Part shown: piece by piece, positions 32,505 to 42,830 of the stretch | Layout: the number at the start of each line of letters is the position of its first letter | Numbering within the stretch: the stretch's first letter is position 1 | DNA from: Geobacter sp. DSM 9736 | Lineage (GTDB): Bacteria > Desulfobacterota > Desulfuromonadia > Geobacterales > Geobacteraceae | Reading direction: 5' to 3' | DNA: 64,000 bases | NCBI RefSeq assembly: GCF_900187405.1 | Contig: NZ_LT896716.1 | Location: 2,360,001-2,424,000 of the forward strand | Made by a program: the position numbers and the translations under genes | The notes under the pieces: model-generated | Database searches by the model: none | Told to the model about the DNA's origin: nothing | Seen by the model: only the letters and a program-made list of their open reading frames with translations

Positions 32505-32959
32505 AGGCCGTCATCCAGAGGGTCCTCCGGTCCTCCGTGGAAGTCGAGGGGAAGACGGTCGGGGAAATCAGGGAGGGAATACTCGTACTCCTCGGAGTTG
32601 AGAAGGGTGACGGGACGGCTGATGCGGAGTGGATGGCGGAGAAGATCGTCAACCTCAGAATTTTCGAAGACCAGGCTGGGAAAATGAACCTTTCGGCCCT
32701 GGACGTGGGGGCTGGAATCCTCGCCGTCTCCCAGTTCACCCTGGCCGGAAACTGCAGCAAGGGAAGGCGCCCCTCCTTCGATTCCGCCGCTCCACCGGAA
32801 GAAGCGAACCGGCTCTACGAATACTTCGTCACAAGGATCGAGGAGACCGGGCTTCCGGTGGCGACAGGAATATTCCAGGCCGACATGAAGGTAAGCCTGA
32901 TCAACGACGGGCCCGTCACATTCATTCTGGAAAGCCCCAAAAAATCAGGTCAAGGTTGA
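32501..32959 (+). CDS. dtd: D-aminoacyl-tRNA deacylase
   Basis: A 152-residue DTD enzyme that hydrolyses D-amino acids from t[20 protein letters not shown] is the family's S-Q-F-T-L motif, and [11 protein letters not shown] carries the G-P motif for chiral proofreading. GTG start at 32501 overlaps the macro-domain gene stop, so translation is coupled. The 3' end runs into an inverted repeat. Confidence 0.95.
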   Translation: MKAVIQRVLRSSVEVEGKTVGEIREGILVLLGVEKGDGTADAEWMAEKIVNLRIFEDQAGKMNLSALDVGAGILAVSQFTLAGNCSKGRRPSFDSAAPPEEANRLYEYFVTRIEETGLPVATGIFQADMKVSLINDGPVTFILESPKKSGQG

Positions 32960-33014
32960 GTTTGAGGTTCAGGAAACCCGTTTGGGACTTTAACCTCAAC
33001 CTTAACCTTGACCT
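32947..33014. terminator. Long inverted repeat, bidirectional terminator
   Basis: The left arm (32947-32969) and right arm (32992-33014) pair over 23 bp with two mismatches, built from repeats of AGGTCAAGGTT and TTGAGGTT. It separates the convergent dtd and flavin-binding genes and overlaps the last codons of dtd. Confidence 0.6.
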
Positions 33015-33018
33015 GCTT

Positions 33019-33390
33019 CTATACCAGCGGCCGCACCTCGATGACCCTGAAATACCCCACATGCTTCACCGCCGCCCCCGCAGTCGGGTCGACTATGCGG
33101 GCCGTATTCTCCTTTATTTCCTTCAGCAGTTCTCCATCATGACGTATTTCCTTCAGCTCAAGACTGAGCCTCCAGCCGCTGTAGCCGTTCCCCGGCGCTA
33201 GGTAGAGATATGATGCGCGGGGATTGGCGCTGAGATTGGCGTAGCTGCGGCTGTCGGTCATCCCCCATGCGAGAGTATCGTCGTCGACAAGGTGAGGACG
33301 AGCGTAGATCGCGGTATTGACCGAACCGTCCCCATCCGCGGTGGCTATCACACCTTTACCACCCTCAGGAAAAAGTTCCGCAAGCTTCAT
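33019..33390 (-). CDS. Pyridoxamine 5'-phosphate oxidase family protein
   Basis: A 123-residue split-barrel FMN-binding protein. I-A-T-A-D-G-D-G-S-V-N-T-A-I-Y-A-R-P, then N-L-S-A-N-P-R-A-S-Y-L-Y and L-S-L-E-L-K-E-I, as in short PPOX proteins. A redox or flavin-storage role is likely. Its substrate is unknown. It converges with dtd. Confidence 0.88.
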   Translation of the reverse strand: MKLAELFPEGGKGVIATADGDGSVNTAIYARPHLVDDDTLAWGMTDSRSYANLSANPRASYLYLAPGNGYSGWRLSLELKEIRHDGELLKEIKENTARIVDPTAGAAVKHVGYFRVIEVRPLV

Positions 33391-33481
33391 GAGACGACCC
33401 CCTTTTCACGTTGAGTGCAGGCGCTCCCTATGCTAATCTACCACACCCCTCGTCGTTGTCCATGAAGCAAGGAACGTCATC

Positions 33482-34339
33482 GTGCAGCTGAAAGCCCTTC
33501 TCGACACCCTCTACGCCGACCGGTCACAGAGGCACCTGGCAAACGACCCTCTTTCTTTCTGCCATCGGTACGCCTCTCAGGAAGACAGGGAAATAGCCGG
33601 CCTCGTCTCCGCCAGCTTTGCCTACGGCAACGTCAAGATCATTCTCCGAAATCTGGATACCGTCTTCGGCCGCATGGGAGCTTCTCCCCGCAGGTACGTG
33701 GAGACGTTCGAGCCGGAGGACGGACTGAAACGATTCGAGGGGTTCAAGCACCGCTTCAACGACGGACGCGACCTGTGCGCCCTGCTCTACGCTGCCCGCA
33801 CCATGATAGAGGAAGCCGACACGATCGGTGAATATTTCCTCGGATTTCACGATCCGGAAGCAAAGGACATCACCCCCGCCCTCATCAGGTTTACCGAAGC
33901 AGTGCTCGGCTTCAACTATCAGCCGGTTTTCGGCTCACATACCATTCCGGCCGACTCGGCCTTTCCTTTCCTCTTCCCTTCTCCCGCCTCCGGAAGTGCC
34001 TGCAAGCGGCTCTGCATGCTGCTTCGCTGGATGGTGCGCCCGGAGGACGGCATAGATCTGGGAATCTGGAAGGGTGTTTCGCCTGCACAGCTCGTCATTC
34101 CTGTGGATGCTCACATAAGCCGCATAGCACGGCTCCTCGGCCTGACCGGCAGGAAACAGGCCGACTGGAAAATGGCCCAGGAAATCACAGCGGCCCTTCG
34201 CGCTCTCGACCCGGAAGACCCGGTAAAATACGACTTCCCCCTCTGCCACCTCGGTATATCCGAAGGGTGCGATGGTACCAGGAGCAGCACCTGCATCACC
34301 TGCCCCGTCTCTGGGGAATGCAGAGTGAACCGCATATGA
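33482..34339 (+). CDS. TIGR02757/DUF2400 family protein
   Basis: A 285-residue protein of the DUF2400 family: D-P-L-S-F-C-H-R-Y, E-I-A-G-L-V-S-A-S-F-A-Y-G-N-V, R-W-M-V-R-P-E-D-G-I-D-L-G and a Cys-rich end, S-T-C-I-T-C-P-V-S-G-E-C. The biochemical role is unknown. The C-terminal Cys may bind metal. GTG start at 33482. Its stop overlaps the ATG of the next gene (ATGA). Confidence 0.9.
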   Translation: MQLKALLDTLYADRSQRHLANDPLSFCHRYASQEDREIAGLVSASFAYGNVKIILRNLDTVFGRMGASPRRYVETFEPEDGLKRFEGFKHRFNDGRDLCALLYAARTMIEEADTIGEYFLGFHDPEAKDITPALIRFTEAVLGFNYQPVFGSHTIPADSAFPFLFPSPASGSACKRLCMLLRWMVRPEDGIDLGIWKGVSPAQLVIPVDAHISRIARLLGLTGRKQADWKMAQEITAALRALDPEDPVKYDFPLCHLGISEGCDGTRSSTCITCPVSGECRVNRI

Positions 34340-36111
34340 TATTCGAGCCGCGGATCGCACTCGAATCCTTCAGCGACAACCGGTATCCGAAATCTTTCGG
34401 CTTTGCCGGCTTCAGGGATGTGGTGGCAGCTCTGAAGCCGGATGAGGTCCTGCCCGCCCTCGAACGTGTGGAGCATGCCGTAGCTTCCGGCCTGCATGCC
34501 GTCGGTTTCCTGTCTTACGAGGCGGGAGCAGCCCTGGGGCAGGTGCTGACCACCCACGAGCCGGCAGGCTTCCCCCTCCTGTGGTTTGCCCTCTACGAGC
34601 GCCGCTACGCTACTACGAGAACCGAACTCCCCGACTCCCCGGCCGACGACTACCGCACAAGCGCCTGGACACCTTCACTCACGGAGGAAGAATACTGCCG
34701 TGCCGTCGAGACGATCAGGAGATATATCGCCGAGGGAGACTGCTATCAGGTAAATTTCACGCTCCGGCACAGGTTCCGGTTCGAAGGAAACCCATTTTCG
34801 CTCTACCGGGACATGTGCCGTGCGCAGCGAGCCTCCTTCTGCGCTTATATCGATGCAGGCCCATTCCAGATACTCTCCGCATCACCGGAGCTCTTCTTCG
34901 ATCTTCGCCAGGGGGCTCTGACCGCGTGCCCCATGAAAGGCACAGCGCCGCGAGGCCGGTGGCATGCAGAGGACGAGCAGATACGGAACGACCTGAAAAA
35001 CAGCGGCAAGGAGCGGGCCGAAAACCTGATGATCGTGGACCTGCTGCGTAACGATATGGGACGGATTTCGACAGCGGGTTCAGTAAGGGTGCCCGCTCTC
35101 TTTCAGATCGAAACACTGGACACTCTTCACCAGATGACTTCCACCATCACTTCCCGTATCACGCCGCAGACGGGGCTGGTTCAGATCTTCCGGGCGCTCT
35201 TCCCCTGCGGGTCCGTAACCGGGGCACCCAAACGCAGGGTCATGGAGATCATTCGGGAGCTGGAGCCGGATATCCGTGGGATATACACCGGCTGCATCGG
35301 ATACCTTTCACCGAATGGAGACGCTCTTTTTAGCGTTGCCATCCGCACCGCCGTCATCGACGCCACATCCGGGACGGGGGAATTGGGGACCGGAAGCGGC
35401 ATAACGTGGGAATCCTCCGCGGCGTCCGAATATGAAGAATCCATACTTAAGTGCCGCTTCGCCCGTGCTCCCCGTCCCGAGTTCCAGCTCATAGAGACGC
35501 TCCTGTATGAGGAAAATGCAGGTTTTTTCCTGCTGGAGCGCCACATGGCAAGGCTTTATCGCTCAGCCTCCTACTTCGGATTCACCCTTCGACTCGGCAA
35601 CGTGCTCGACACGCTCAACCTGCGCGCTCGCCCGCTGCGGGGCAGAAACCGGGTCCGCCTGCTTCTTTCACGCAACGGAACCTTCTCCATAACCATCGAA
35701 CCCCTGGCCCGGGGAGAGGAGAACACCCTCCCCCTGATAGCTCTCGCCGCAAAGCCGGTCGATTCACATGACCCGTTCCTCTACCATAAAACGACCCACC
35801 GACCCCGATATACCGAAGAGATGGCCCGTCATTCCGGCTGCACCGATGTCGTCTTCATCAACGAACGTGGCGAGTTAACGGAAGCCACATCAAGCAACGT
35901 GGTGGTGAAGCTTCACGGAAAGCTCGTCACACCGCCCCTGCAGGCGGGACTCCTGCCCGGCACCTTCAGGGAGGAACTGCTCGCGTCGCAAGCAATCAGG
36001 GAAAAGCCGGTAGCAGTGGAGGAACTTCGCGCCGCCGAGGACATCTTCCTCATCAACTCCGTTCGCAAATGGCGCAGGGTCAGCCTGTCTCAGCATGGCA
36101 TGGTAGAATAA
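34336..36111 (+). CDS. pabB: Aminodeoxychorismate synthase I / aminodeoxychorismate lyase fusion (PabB-PabC)
   Basis: A 591-residue fusion. Residues about 1-375 are the chorismate-binding domain (I-A-E-G-D-C-Y-Q-V-N-F-T-L, P-M-K-G-T-A-P-R-G, G-S-V-T-G-A-P-K-R-R). Residues about 390-590 are a class IV aminotransferase (P-Y-L-type strand L-L-E-R-H-M-A-R-L, H-K-T-T-H-R with the PLP Lys, L-T-E-A-T-S-S-N-V). Together they make p-aminobenzoate for folate from 4-amino-4-deoxychorismate steps, with the glutaminase PabA encoded elsewhere. The start at 34336 overlaps the DUF2400 stop. The longer frame from 34267 is a shadow. Confidence 0.94.
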   Translation: MIFEPRIALESFSDNRYPKSFGFAGFRDVVAALKPDEVLPALERVEHAVASGLHAVGFLSYEAGAALGQVLTTHEPAGFPLLWFALYERRYATTRTELPDSPADDYRTSAWTPSLTEEEYCRAVETIRRYIAEGDCYQVNFTLRHRFRFEGNPFSLYRDMCRAQRASFCAYIDAGPFQILSASPELFFDLRQGALTACPMKGTAPRGRWHAEDEQIRNDLKNSGKERAENLMIVDLLRNDMGRISTAGSVRVPALFQIETLDTLHQMTSTITSRITPQTGLVQIFRALFPCGSVTGAPKRRVMEIIRELEPDIRGIYTGCIGYLSPNGDALFSVAIRTAVIDATSGTGELGTGSGITWESSAASEYEESILKCRFARAPRPEFQLIETLLYEENAGFFLLERHMARLYRSASYFGFTLRLGNVLDTLNLRARPLRGRNRVRLLLSRNGTFSITIEPLARGEENTLPLIALAAKPVDSHDPFLYHKTTHRPRYTEEMARHSGCTDVVFINERGELTEATSSNVVVKLHGKLVTPPLQAGLLPGTFREELLASQAIREKPVAVEELRAAEDIFLINSVRKWRRVSLSQHGMVE

Positions 36112-36159
36112 CAGAACTGAACACGGATCCGGCTGCGCCGGACCCGAAAAGGAGGCTTC

Positions 36160-37023
36160 ATGCAGAAATTCGGGTTTATCGGCCTCGGAATCATGGGGCA
36201 GGCCATGGCCGCAAATCTCCTGAAGGCAGGCTTCTCCGTTACGGTATGGAACCGTTCTTTGGAGAAAGCTGCACCTTTGGCGGCAAGCGGAGCCGTCCTT
36301 GCCGAAACCCCTCAAGCCGTGGTGGAGTCCTGTCCCATCACTTTCGCCATGCTTGCCGATCCGGCCGCAGCCGAAACAGTCTGTTTCGGGAAATACGGTG
36401 TACTGGACGGAATGGGCGAGGGGCGGGGTTACGTGGACATGTCGACGGTGGATCCCTCCACTGCCCGTAGAATAGCCGCGGCCGTCAAAGCCAGAGGAGG
36501 GCGCTATCTTGAAGCCCCGGTCTCCGGAAGCAAAAAACCGGCTGAGGAGGGAACTCTTGTCATTCTCGCCGCAGGAGACCGCTCCCTCTTTACAGAAGCA
36601 GAGCCCGCATTTCGGGTGATGGGAAAAAAAGCGCTGCACCTTGGCGAGGTAGGCAATGGCGCGGCCATGAAACTGGTCGTCAACATGATCATGGGCGGCA
36701 TGATGGGGATTTTCTGCGAAGGTCTCGCCCTGGGAGAGAAAGCAGGGCTTGCGCATCGCGACATTCTCGATGTCCTTGGAGCGGGAGCCGTTGCGAATCC
36801 GATGTTCGCCCTGAAAGGGGAACTGATCGGCAAAGGCGAGTTCAGCCCGGCCTTCCCGCTGAAGCATATGCAGAAGGACCTGCGGCTCGCAATAGCTCTT
36901 GGAGACTCGCTCGATCAACCTCTCCACAATGCGGCGTCGGCAAACGAATCATTCAAGAAAGCCAAACTCGCAGGATTAGGTGATGCGGATTTCTCAGCAG
37001 TGTACCAAACTATTTCCTCGTAA
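36160..37023 (+). CDS. NAD(P)-dependent beta-hydroxyacid dehydrogenase, GlyR/SSAR type
   Basis: A 287-residue beta-hydroxyacid dehydrogenase. G-F-I-G-L-G-I-M-G-Q-A-M-A binds the dinucleotide, Y-L-E-A-P-V-S-G-S-K-K-P-A-E is the substrate loop, and G-A-A-M-K-L-V-V-N holds the catalytic Lys. The closest functional group is glyoxylate/succinic semialdehyde reductase as characterised in Geobacter. GGAGGCTTC precedes ATG 36160. Confidence 0.93.
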   Translation: MQKFGFIGLGIMGQAMAANLLKAGFSVTVWNRSLEKAAPLAASGAVLAETPQAVVESCPITFAMLADPAAAETVCFGKYGVLDGMGEGRGYVDMSTVDPSTARRIAAAVKARGGRYLEAPVSGSKKPAEEGTLVILAAGDRSLFTEAEPAFRVMGKKALHLGEVGNGAAMKLVVNMIMGGMMGIFCEGLALGEKAGLAHRDILDVLGAGAVANPMFALKGELIGKGEFSPAFPLKHMQKDLRLAIALGDSLDQPLHNAASANESFKKAKLAGLGDADFSAVYQTISS

Positions 37024-37108
37024 TAGTGGACGGGTCGCGGCAGCACGCACAGGAGACAGAATTGACTTGAAATAAGGAATGGGTTTCTGTCATTATGTGA
37101 CGTTTTTC

Positions 37109-37139
37109 AAGACGGGCTGCTGCCCGTCTTTTATTTTTG
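37109..37139 (+). terminator. Rho-independent terminator upstream of typA
   Basis: AAGACGGGC and GCCCGTCTT pair perfectly around TGCT and are followed by TTATTTTTG. It closes the preceding operon and isolates typA, unless a promoter upstream makes it an attenuator. Confidence 0.85.
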
Positions 37140-37168
37140 TTTCAACACAGAAACAACGGGAGCCGAAC

Positions 37169-38971
37169 ATGCAGGAACGAATTCGCAACATCGCCATCAT
37201 CGCCCACGTCGATCATGGCAAGACCACTCTTGTGGACGCCATGCTCAAGCACGCGGGGGTCTTTCGTGAAAACGAGGTCATCACCGAGCGGGTCATGGAC
37301 AGCAATGACCTGGAGAAGGAGCGAGGCATCACCATCCTCGCAAAAAACCTTTCGGTACACCACGGGCGCTACAAGATAAATATCGTCGACACCCCCGGCC
37401 ATGCCGATTTCGGTGGGGAAGTGGAGCGGGTTCTGAAGATGGTGGACTCGGTGCTGCTGCTGGTGGATGCCCTGGACGGTCCGATGCCCCAGACCCGCTT
37501 CGTCCTGAAGAAGTCGCTGGACCTGGGGCTCAAGCCCATCGTCGTCATCAACAAGATCGACCGGCCCGGCGCGCGCCCGGACGAGGTCGTGAACATGGTC
37601 TTCGACCTGTTCGTGGAGCTCAATGCAACAGATGAGCAGCTGGACTTCCCCATCGTCTACACCTCCGCCAAACTGGGTTTCGCCAAGCTCGATCTGAAGA
37701 GCGAATCCACCAGCATGGAGCCTCTCTTCGCAGTGGTGGAGAGCAATGTCCACCCCCCGGCGGGAGACCCTGCCGCACCCCTCCAGATGCTGGTTACCCA
37801 CATCGACTACAACGACTACATCGGCCGTATCGCCACCGGCAAGATTTTCAACGGCAAGGTCACGGCAGGCGAGCACATAGCGCTGGTCAGGAAAGACGGG
37901 ACAGTCGTGAAGGGACGCATCTCCAAGCTCCTGGGTTACGAGGGTCTAAAACAGGTTGAGGTGCCGGAGGCTTGCACCGGCGACATCGTCACCATCGCCG
38001 GCTTCGACGAAGTCGGCATCGGAGAGACCTTCGCTTCGGCTGAAAACCCCATAGGACTACCCTATGTCTCCATAGACGAGCCCACCATCTCCATGAACTT
38101 CATGGTGAACACCTCCCCCTTCGCCGGACGAGAGGGGAAATGGGTAACCTCACGGAACATCCGTGACCGGCTCACCAAGGAGCTGCGTACCAACGTCAGC
38201 CTCCGGGTTGAGGAAACGGGAAATTCCGATACCTTCAAGGTCTCGGGGCGCGGCGAACTGCACCTTTCCATCCTCATAGAGAACATGCGGCGGGAAGGCT
38301 TCGAGATGGCCGTCTCCAAGCCCGAAGTCATCATGCGGGACATAGACGGAAAGAAGATGGAGCCGATGGAGTACCTGGTGGTGGACGTCCCCGCGGAGTT
38401 CCAGGGAGCGATCATCGAGAAGATGGGCCCACGCAAGGGGGAGATGACGGCCATGCAGCCGATGGGCGACACGATCCGGCTGGAGTTCATAATTCCGGCC
38501 CGGGGGCTCATAGGCCTCAGGGGGGAACTCCTCACCGAGACACGCGGCACCGCCGTCATGACCCACGTCTTCCACGACTACGCACCCTACAGAGGTGACA
38601 TCCCTGGACGGAAAAACGGAGTGCTCATCGTGATGGATGCGGGGGAAACCACGGCATACTCCCTGGACGCCCTCCAGCCGCGGGGAATCCTCTTCGTGGC
38701 GCCGGGAACCGAAGTCTACGGCGGGATGATCATCGGCCAGCACGCCAAGGACAACGACCTGGATGTCAACCCCTGCAAGGGTAAGAAGCTCACCAACGTC
38801 CGCGCGTCCGGCTCAGACGATGCGATAAAGCTTACGCCGCCGCGAATTCTGACACTCGAACAGGCACTGGAGTTTATCGACGACGATGAGCTTGTCGAAG
38901 TAACACCCCAGTCGATACGCCTGAGGAAAAAGGAGCTGGATCCCACCAAGCGGAAACGCTCCAGCAAGTAA
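37169..38971 (+). CDS. typA: Ribosome-associated GTPase TypA/BipA
   Basis: A 600-residue translational GTPase. G1 [10 protein letters not shown]2/G3 E-R-G-I-T-I and D-T-P-G-H-A-D-F, G4 N-K-I-D. The unique C-terminal domain ([15 protein letters not shown]) is present. It assists 50S assembly and stress adaptation. ATG 37169 follows CGGGAG. The upstream extension from 37079 would cross the terminator. Confidence 0.96.
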   Translation: MQERIRNIAIIAHVDHGKTTLVDAMLKHAGVFRENEVITERVMDSNDLEKERGITILAKNLSVHHGRYKINIVDTPGHADFGGEVERVLKMVDSVLLLVDALDGPMPQTRFVLKKSLDLGLKPIVVINKIDRPGARPDEVVNMVFDLFVELNATDEQLDFPIVYTSAKLGFAKLDLKSESTSMEPLFAVVESNVHPPAGDPAAPLQMLVTHIDYNDYIGRIATGKIFNGKVTAGEHIALVRKDGTVVKGRISKLLGYEGLKQVEVPEACTGDIVTIAGFDEVGIGETFASAENPIGLPYVSIDEPTISMNFMVNTSPFAGREGKWVTSRNIRDRLTKELRTNVSLRVEETGNSDTFKVSGRGELHLSILIENMRREGFEMAVSKPEVIMRDIDGKKMEPMEYLVVDVPAEFQGAIIEKMGPRKGEMTAMQPMGDTIRLEFIIPARGLIGLRGELLTETRGTAVMTHVFHDYAPYRGDIPGRKNGVLIVMDAGETTAYSLDALQPRGILFVAPGTEVYGGMIIGQHAKDNDLDVNPCKGKKLTNVRASGSDDAIKLTPPRILTLEQALEFIDDDELVEVTPQSIRLRKKELDPTKRKRSSK

Positions 38972-38984
38972 TGTGCAACCACAG

Positions 38985-39008
38985 CCGGGGAGTCCCTCTC
39001 CCCGGCGC
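38985..39008 (+). terminator. Hairpin after typA
   Basis: CCGGGGAG and CTCCCCGG form a perfect 8-bp stem around TCCCT about 14 bp after the typA stop. There is no T-tract, so termination efficiency is uncertain. Confidence 0.45.
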
Positions 39009-39177
39009 TACACCTCCCCTACCCCAGCAATTTTCATTTCTTTATTTTTTCTCTCAAGATTTTCTCGCAACTGCCGTTATGACAGTATAATAATTTAGTA
39101 CTGACAGTAATGGATGATTTCTGGCATAACCAGCCCCCTTTCCTACCCGACAACAACAGAACAATGGGAGAAAAGCA

Positions 39178-39366
39178 ATGAAAATATTTTTGTTTATGGC
39201 ATTTTTGGCGTTATGTGGATGTGCTACTGGCAATCAGCAAAAAGCTCACGTAGAGCAAGTGACATGGGCTCCCTGTGAAGTTGTAGTTACAAAATATAAT
39301 GACATTAGCAAAAATAATGGCCAAACTGTTACAACGCAATGGATGTGTGAGAACAGAAGTTACTGA
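39178..39366 (+). CDS. Small lipoprotein, 62 residues
   Basis: A hydrophobic signal ends in lipobox-like L-C-G-C, followed by a short polar domain with two further Cys. It is AT-richer than its neighbours, which suggests recent acquisition. GGGAGAAAAGCA precedes the ATG. No family recognised. Confidence 0.55.
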   Translation: MKIFLFMAFLALCGCATGNQQKAHVEQVTWAPCEVVVTKYNDISKNNGQTVTTQWMCENRSY

Positions 39367-39646
39367 ATTATTCCTGCAAATCAACCATAGTAGCAGTCAT
39401 TAAGCACCACGATGCCTGAGATCAAAGGCCGACTCCTGCCATTCTGTGCTCGTGCTGTGTTTGCACCTAGGGTGCTTGGCGCAACATGTGCCTCATTTCT
39501 GGTTATATCACCACTCTTACTAAAACCCTCCAACTTCCCGTAGTTCAACATTTGCGCACTTTCTGCTCAAGATTCGCCAACATCTGCCGTTACGCTAAAT
39601 AATTCCTGTTATCGGATTATTCGAAGATTCGGAAAAGGTGAGGGCT

Positions 39647-42600
39647 ATGAGGAAAAGTGTTCGGCTCGGAGGAGTGCTCCTCCTGATTCAATCGTTGCTG
39701 ATCTCGACGGCAGTTGCCGCCCCCGGCGCTCTGGACACAACGTTCAACTCGACAGGGAAAAGCATCTACCGTGGCGAAGCGGAGGTCACCGATTACGGAG
39801 CCGGTGTTGCGCTGCAAGCTGACGGCAAGATGGTCGTCGTCGGATACGCTCACAACGGTGCCGACCACGACATCCTTGTCACGAGATACAACAGCGATGG
39901 CACTCTGGACGACACCTTCGGCAATGAAGGGGCGACGACCTACGATGGCGGCGATGAGGATTATGCCTATGCTGTGGCGTTCCAGGCGGACGGCAAAATT
40001 GTCCTGACAGGGACCAGCAACATAGCGGGTGACGATCGTGTCATCGTCCTTAGATATACCGACGCTGGAGCGCTCGATACGACTTTTGGAACAGAAGGAT
40101 CGGCAACATATGGGGAAGCGCTCTGGTCGATGCACGGCAAGGCGTTGGCCATACAACCGGACGGGAAAATACTGATCGCCGGTGACGCCGGTGACCCCTG
40201 GGGCTCAAACAATTTTGACGTCCTTCTTCTCCGCTACAACACCGATGGAACGCTCGACGAGGGTTTTGCCATGAGCGGCGCCGCCATATACGACAGCTTC
40301 AGCAGCTTTGATTATGGGACTGCCGTTTCCTTGCTGCCGGACGGGAAAATAGTTGTTGCCGGGCACAAGATGGGTGCGACGTACGATATTTTCGTCGTCA
40401 GGTTCGACACGGCCGGGGCATTCGAGACTTCCTTCGTACCCTATGATGGTGGGCCGTTAGTGGATGATTACTCGGCAGCCATGGTTGTCGATGCTGCTGG
40501 GAAGGTCGTCGTAGCAGGCTATTCCCATGGTCCTGGGGTAGTAGATTTCGTTATTCTGAGGTATGACACCGACGGAACCCTCGACGGCGGGTTCGGCGCC
40601 GGTGGCGCCAGGGTGTACGACAGCGGTGGAGCCGACTATGCCAGTGCTGTCCGGATACAGGGGGACGGGAAGATTGTAGTCTCAGGTTCGTCGAACAACG
40701 GTACCAATGACGACTTGGTAATAGCGAGATTCAATGCCATCGGTGCGCCGGACCCCGGGTTTGGAAGCGCCGGGATAATGACCTACAACAGCGGCAACAA
40801 CGACTACATTTTCGGTCTCGCATTGCAGAGTGACGGAAAGATCGTTGGCGCAGGTTCCATTCAGAACGGCGCCGCCTCCAACCAGCTCGTCATCCGATGC
40901 ACCACTGGCGGAGTCCGAGACAATGCTTTCGACTCAGACGGCATAGCAGTTTACGATGCGGCAGTTCCTACAATAGACTCCGCTTACGCAGTGACTACTC
41001 AACCGGACGGGAAGACTGTTGTTGCGGGAGAACGAATGGGCGACGTGCTTATCCTCCGCTACACCACGGAGGGAGTTCTCGATCCGGAGTTCGGAACCGA
41101 TGGGATAGTGACCTACGACGGTGGCGGAACAGATAAAGTGTTAGGCATCGCAATTCAGCAGGATGGCAAGATTGTAGTCGCAGGACAGAAAGGCCTCTGG
41201 CCAGATCACGATCTTCTGCTCATGCGATATAACCCCGACGGCACCCCCGATGCGGGTTTCGGCACCGCTGGTGTTACAAGTTACGATTCAGGCAGGGATG
41301 ACACCGGTTACGCCGTGACAGTGCAGCCAGACGGGAAAATAATCGTTGCCGGCTCAGCCACCAACTTTATGGGAACTATAACGCTGCTCATGCGCTACAA
41401 CAGTGACGGCACTCCCGACGGAACCTTCGGAACCGGCGGAGTTGCCCCCTTCGACGATCCAGACATCGACCTTGGAAATGACTACGCAGGCTATGCCCTC
41501 TCGCTCCTCCCCGGCGGCAAGATCCTCGTCACCGGTTCCTCATCCGCAAAAGTGCTGCTCCTCCAGGTTCTCGGCGACGGCTCCCTCGATCCCTCCTTCG
41601 GCACGGATGGAATCGTAACTATCGACAGGGGGGAAAGCGATTTCGCCATGGCTGCAGCCGTCCAGACTGACGGGAAGATCGTAGTAACTGGATATACATA
41701 CAATACCATTACAAACCAGAACGACCTGCTCGCCATGCGCTTTATGCCGGACGGGGGGCTCGATGCCACCTTTGGCACAGGAGGAATATTCACATCCGAC
41801 AGCAGCCGGGGTGATTGGGGCAACGGAATGGCCTTTCAGCCGGACGGAAAAATCTTTCTCACAGGGTACAAAGACAATGAGGGTGAAATCGATCTGCTTC
41901 TCCTCCGGCTCGACACTGACGGCTCGCTCGATGAGACCTTCGGCGCAAGCGGATTAGCGACTTACGATATCGGTGGCGACGACTACGGCAATGCGCTACA
42001 CGTCCAGAACGACGGCAGAATCATAGTCGCCGGCACCTCCTCGGGGGCTACGGACGATATTGCAGTTCTCCGCCTTATCGGCGGCCCCTACACTTTGTCG
42101 GTCACAAAATCAGCAGGAACAGGCACCGTAACGAGCGGAGATGGTGGAATCTCCTGCGGCAGCGACTGCTCTGAACCGTATGAGCTCATAGGCGAGGTGA
42201 CACTGACTGCCGCGGCGGCGGCGGGGTTTTCCTTCTCCTCCTGGAGCGGCTGCGACACCACGAGCGGCAATACCTGCACAGTGGCAACATCGAGGCAGCG
42301 GCAGGTATCGGTAGCGTTCGAAGATATTGCCGCCCCGGAACTGACCGTCTCTTCGCCAACACTGGGAGTCAGCAGCGGCGACATCACCATTGCGGGAACC
42401 GTGAGCGATAATGCCGGAGCAGACGGTATCACAGTCACTGTTACGATAAATGGCCAGACATATACTCCGTCAGTATCAGAGGGAGGAGCATTCGCCCAGA
42501 CTGTGACTCTCCCTGTTCAGAAGGCCTATCCGTTCACGGTAAATGCAACCGACCAGGCCGCCAACACTACCACAGTGCAACGGAACGTCACCTATGCGGT

Positions 42601-42811
42601 GATTCCCGATCTTGACGGAAACTCTACGGTCAGCGTGAGCGACGCAATTCGGGCTCTTCGCTACTCCCTCGGCCTCGCGACTCCAGGACCGGACGAGATT
42701 GGCAGCTTCGATTTTGCCCCCCTGGTGAACGGAGTACCGCAGCCGGACGGCATCATCATCGTTGAAGATGTTTTTCTGATTCTAAGGCAGGTCGTGGGTT
42801 TAGGCTGGTAA
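39647..42811 (+). CDS. Secreted delta-60 repeat protein with dockerin-like C terminus
   Basis: About 1054 residues with a signal peptide ending A-V-A-A. The main body holds 14 copies of a repeat of about 57 residues with a D-G-K-I-V-V-A-G core and Y-N-x-D-G-x-L-D-x-x-F-G, the delta-60 repeat, enough for two seven-bladed propellers. Then comes an InlB-B-like segment (T-G-T-V-T-S...W-S-G-C), an Ig-like domain and a dockerin-like end (D-L-D-G-N-S-T-V-S-V-S-D-A-I-R-A-L-R). ATG 39647 is preferred to GTG 39638. Probably surface or extracellular. The function is unknown. Confidence 0.85.
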   Translation: MRKSVRLGGVLLLIQSLLISTAVAAPGALDTTFNSTGKSIYRGEAEVTDYGAGVALQADGKMVVVGYAHNGADHDILVTRYNSDGTLDDTFGNEGATTYDGGDEDYAYAVAFQADGKIVLTGTSNIAGDDRVIVLRYTDAGALDTTFGTEGSATYGEALWSMHGKALAIQPDGKILIAGDAGDPWGSNNFDVLLLRYNTDGTLDEGFAMSGAAIYDSFSSFDYGTAVSLLPDGKIVVAGHKMGATYDIFVVRFDTAGAFETSFVPYDGGPLVDDYSAAMVVDAAGKVVVAGYSHGPGVVDFVILRYDTDGTLDGGFGAGGARVYDSGGADYASAVRIQGDGKIVVSGSSNNGTNDDLVIARFNAIGAPDPGFGSAGIMTYNSGNNDYIFGLALQSDGKIVGAGSIQNGAASNQLVIRCTTGGVRDNAFDSDGIAVYDAAVPTIDSAYAVTTQPDGKTVVAGERMGDVLILRYTTEGVLDPEFGTDGIVTYDGGGTDKVLGIAIQQDGKIVVAGQKGLWPDHDLLLMRYNPDGTPDAGFGTAGVTSYDSGRDDTGYAVTVQPDGKIIVAGSATNFMGTITLLMRYNSDGTPDGTFGTGGVAPFDDPDIDLGNDYAGYALSLLPGGKILVTGSSSAKVLLLQVLGDGSLDPSFGTDGIVTIDRGESDFAMAAAVQTDGKIVVTGYTYNTITNQNDLLAMRFMPDGGLDATFGTGGIFTSDSSRGDWGNGMAFQPDGKIFLTGYKDNEGEIDLLLLRLDTDGSLDETFGASGLATYDIGGDDYGNALHVQNDGRIIVAGTSSGATDDIAVLRLIGGPYTLSVTKSAGTGTVTSGDGGISCGSDCSEPYELIGEVTLTAAAAAGFSFSSWSGCDTTSGNTCTVATSRQRQVSVAFEDIAAPELTVSSPTLGVSSGDITIAGTVSDNAGADGITVTVTINGQTYTPSVSEGGAFAQTVTLPVQKAYPFTVNATDQAANTTTVQRNVTYAVIPDLDGNSTVSVSDAIRALRYSLGLATPGPDEIGSFDFAPLVNGVPQPDGIIIVEDVFLILRQVVGLGW

Positions 42812-42830
42812 CGACAATTCAGGAGCTACT

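Noticed and set aside
39647-42100. DNA-level tandem repeat or CRISPR-like array
   Set aside because: The periodicity is protein-level (delta-60 repeats of about 57 codons). The DNA copies are diverged and there are no spacers.
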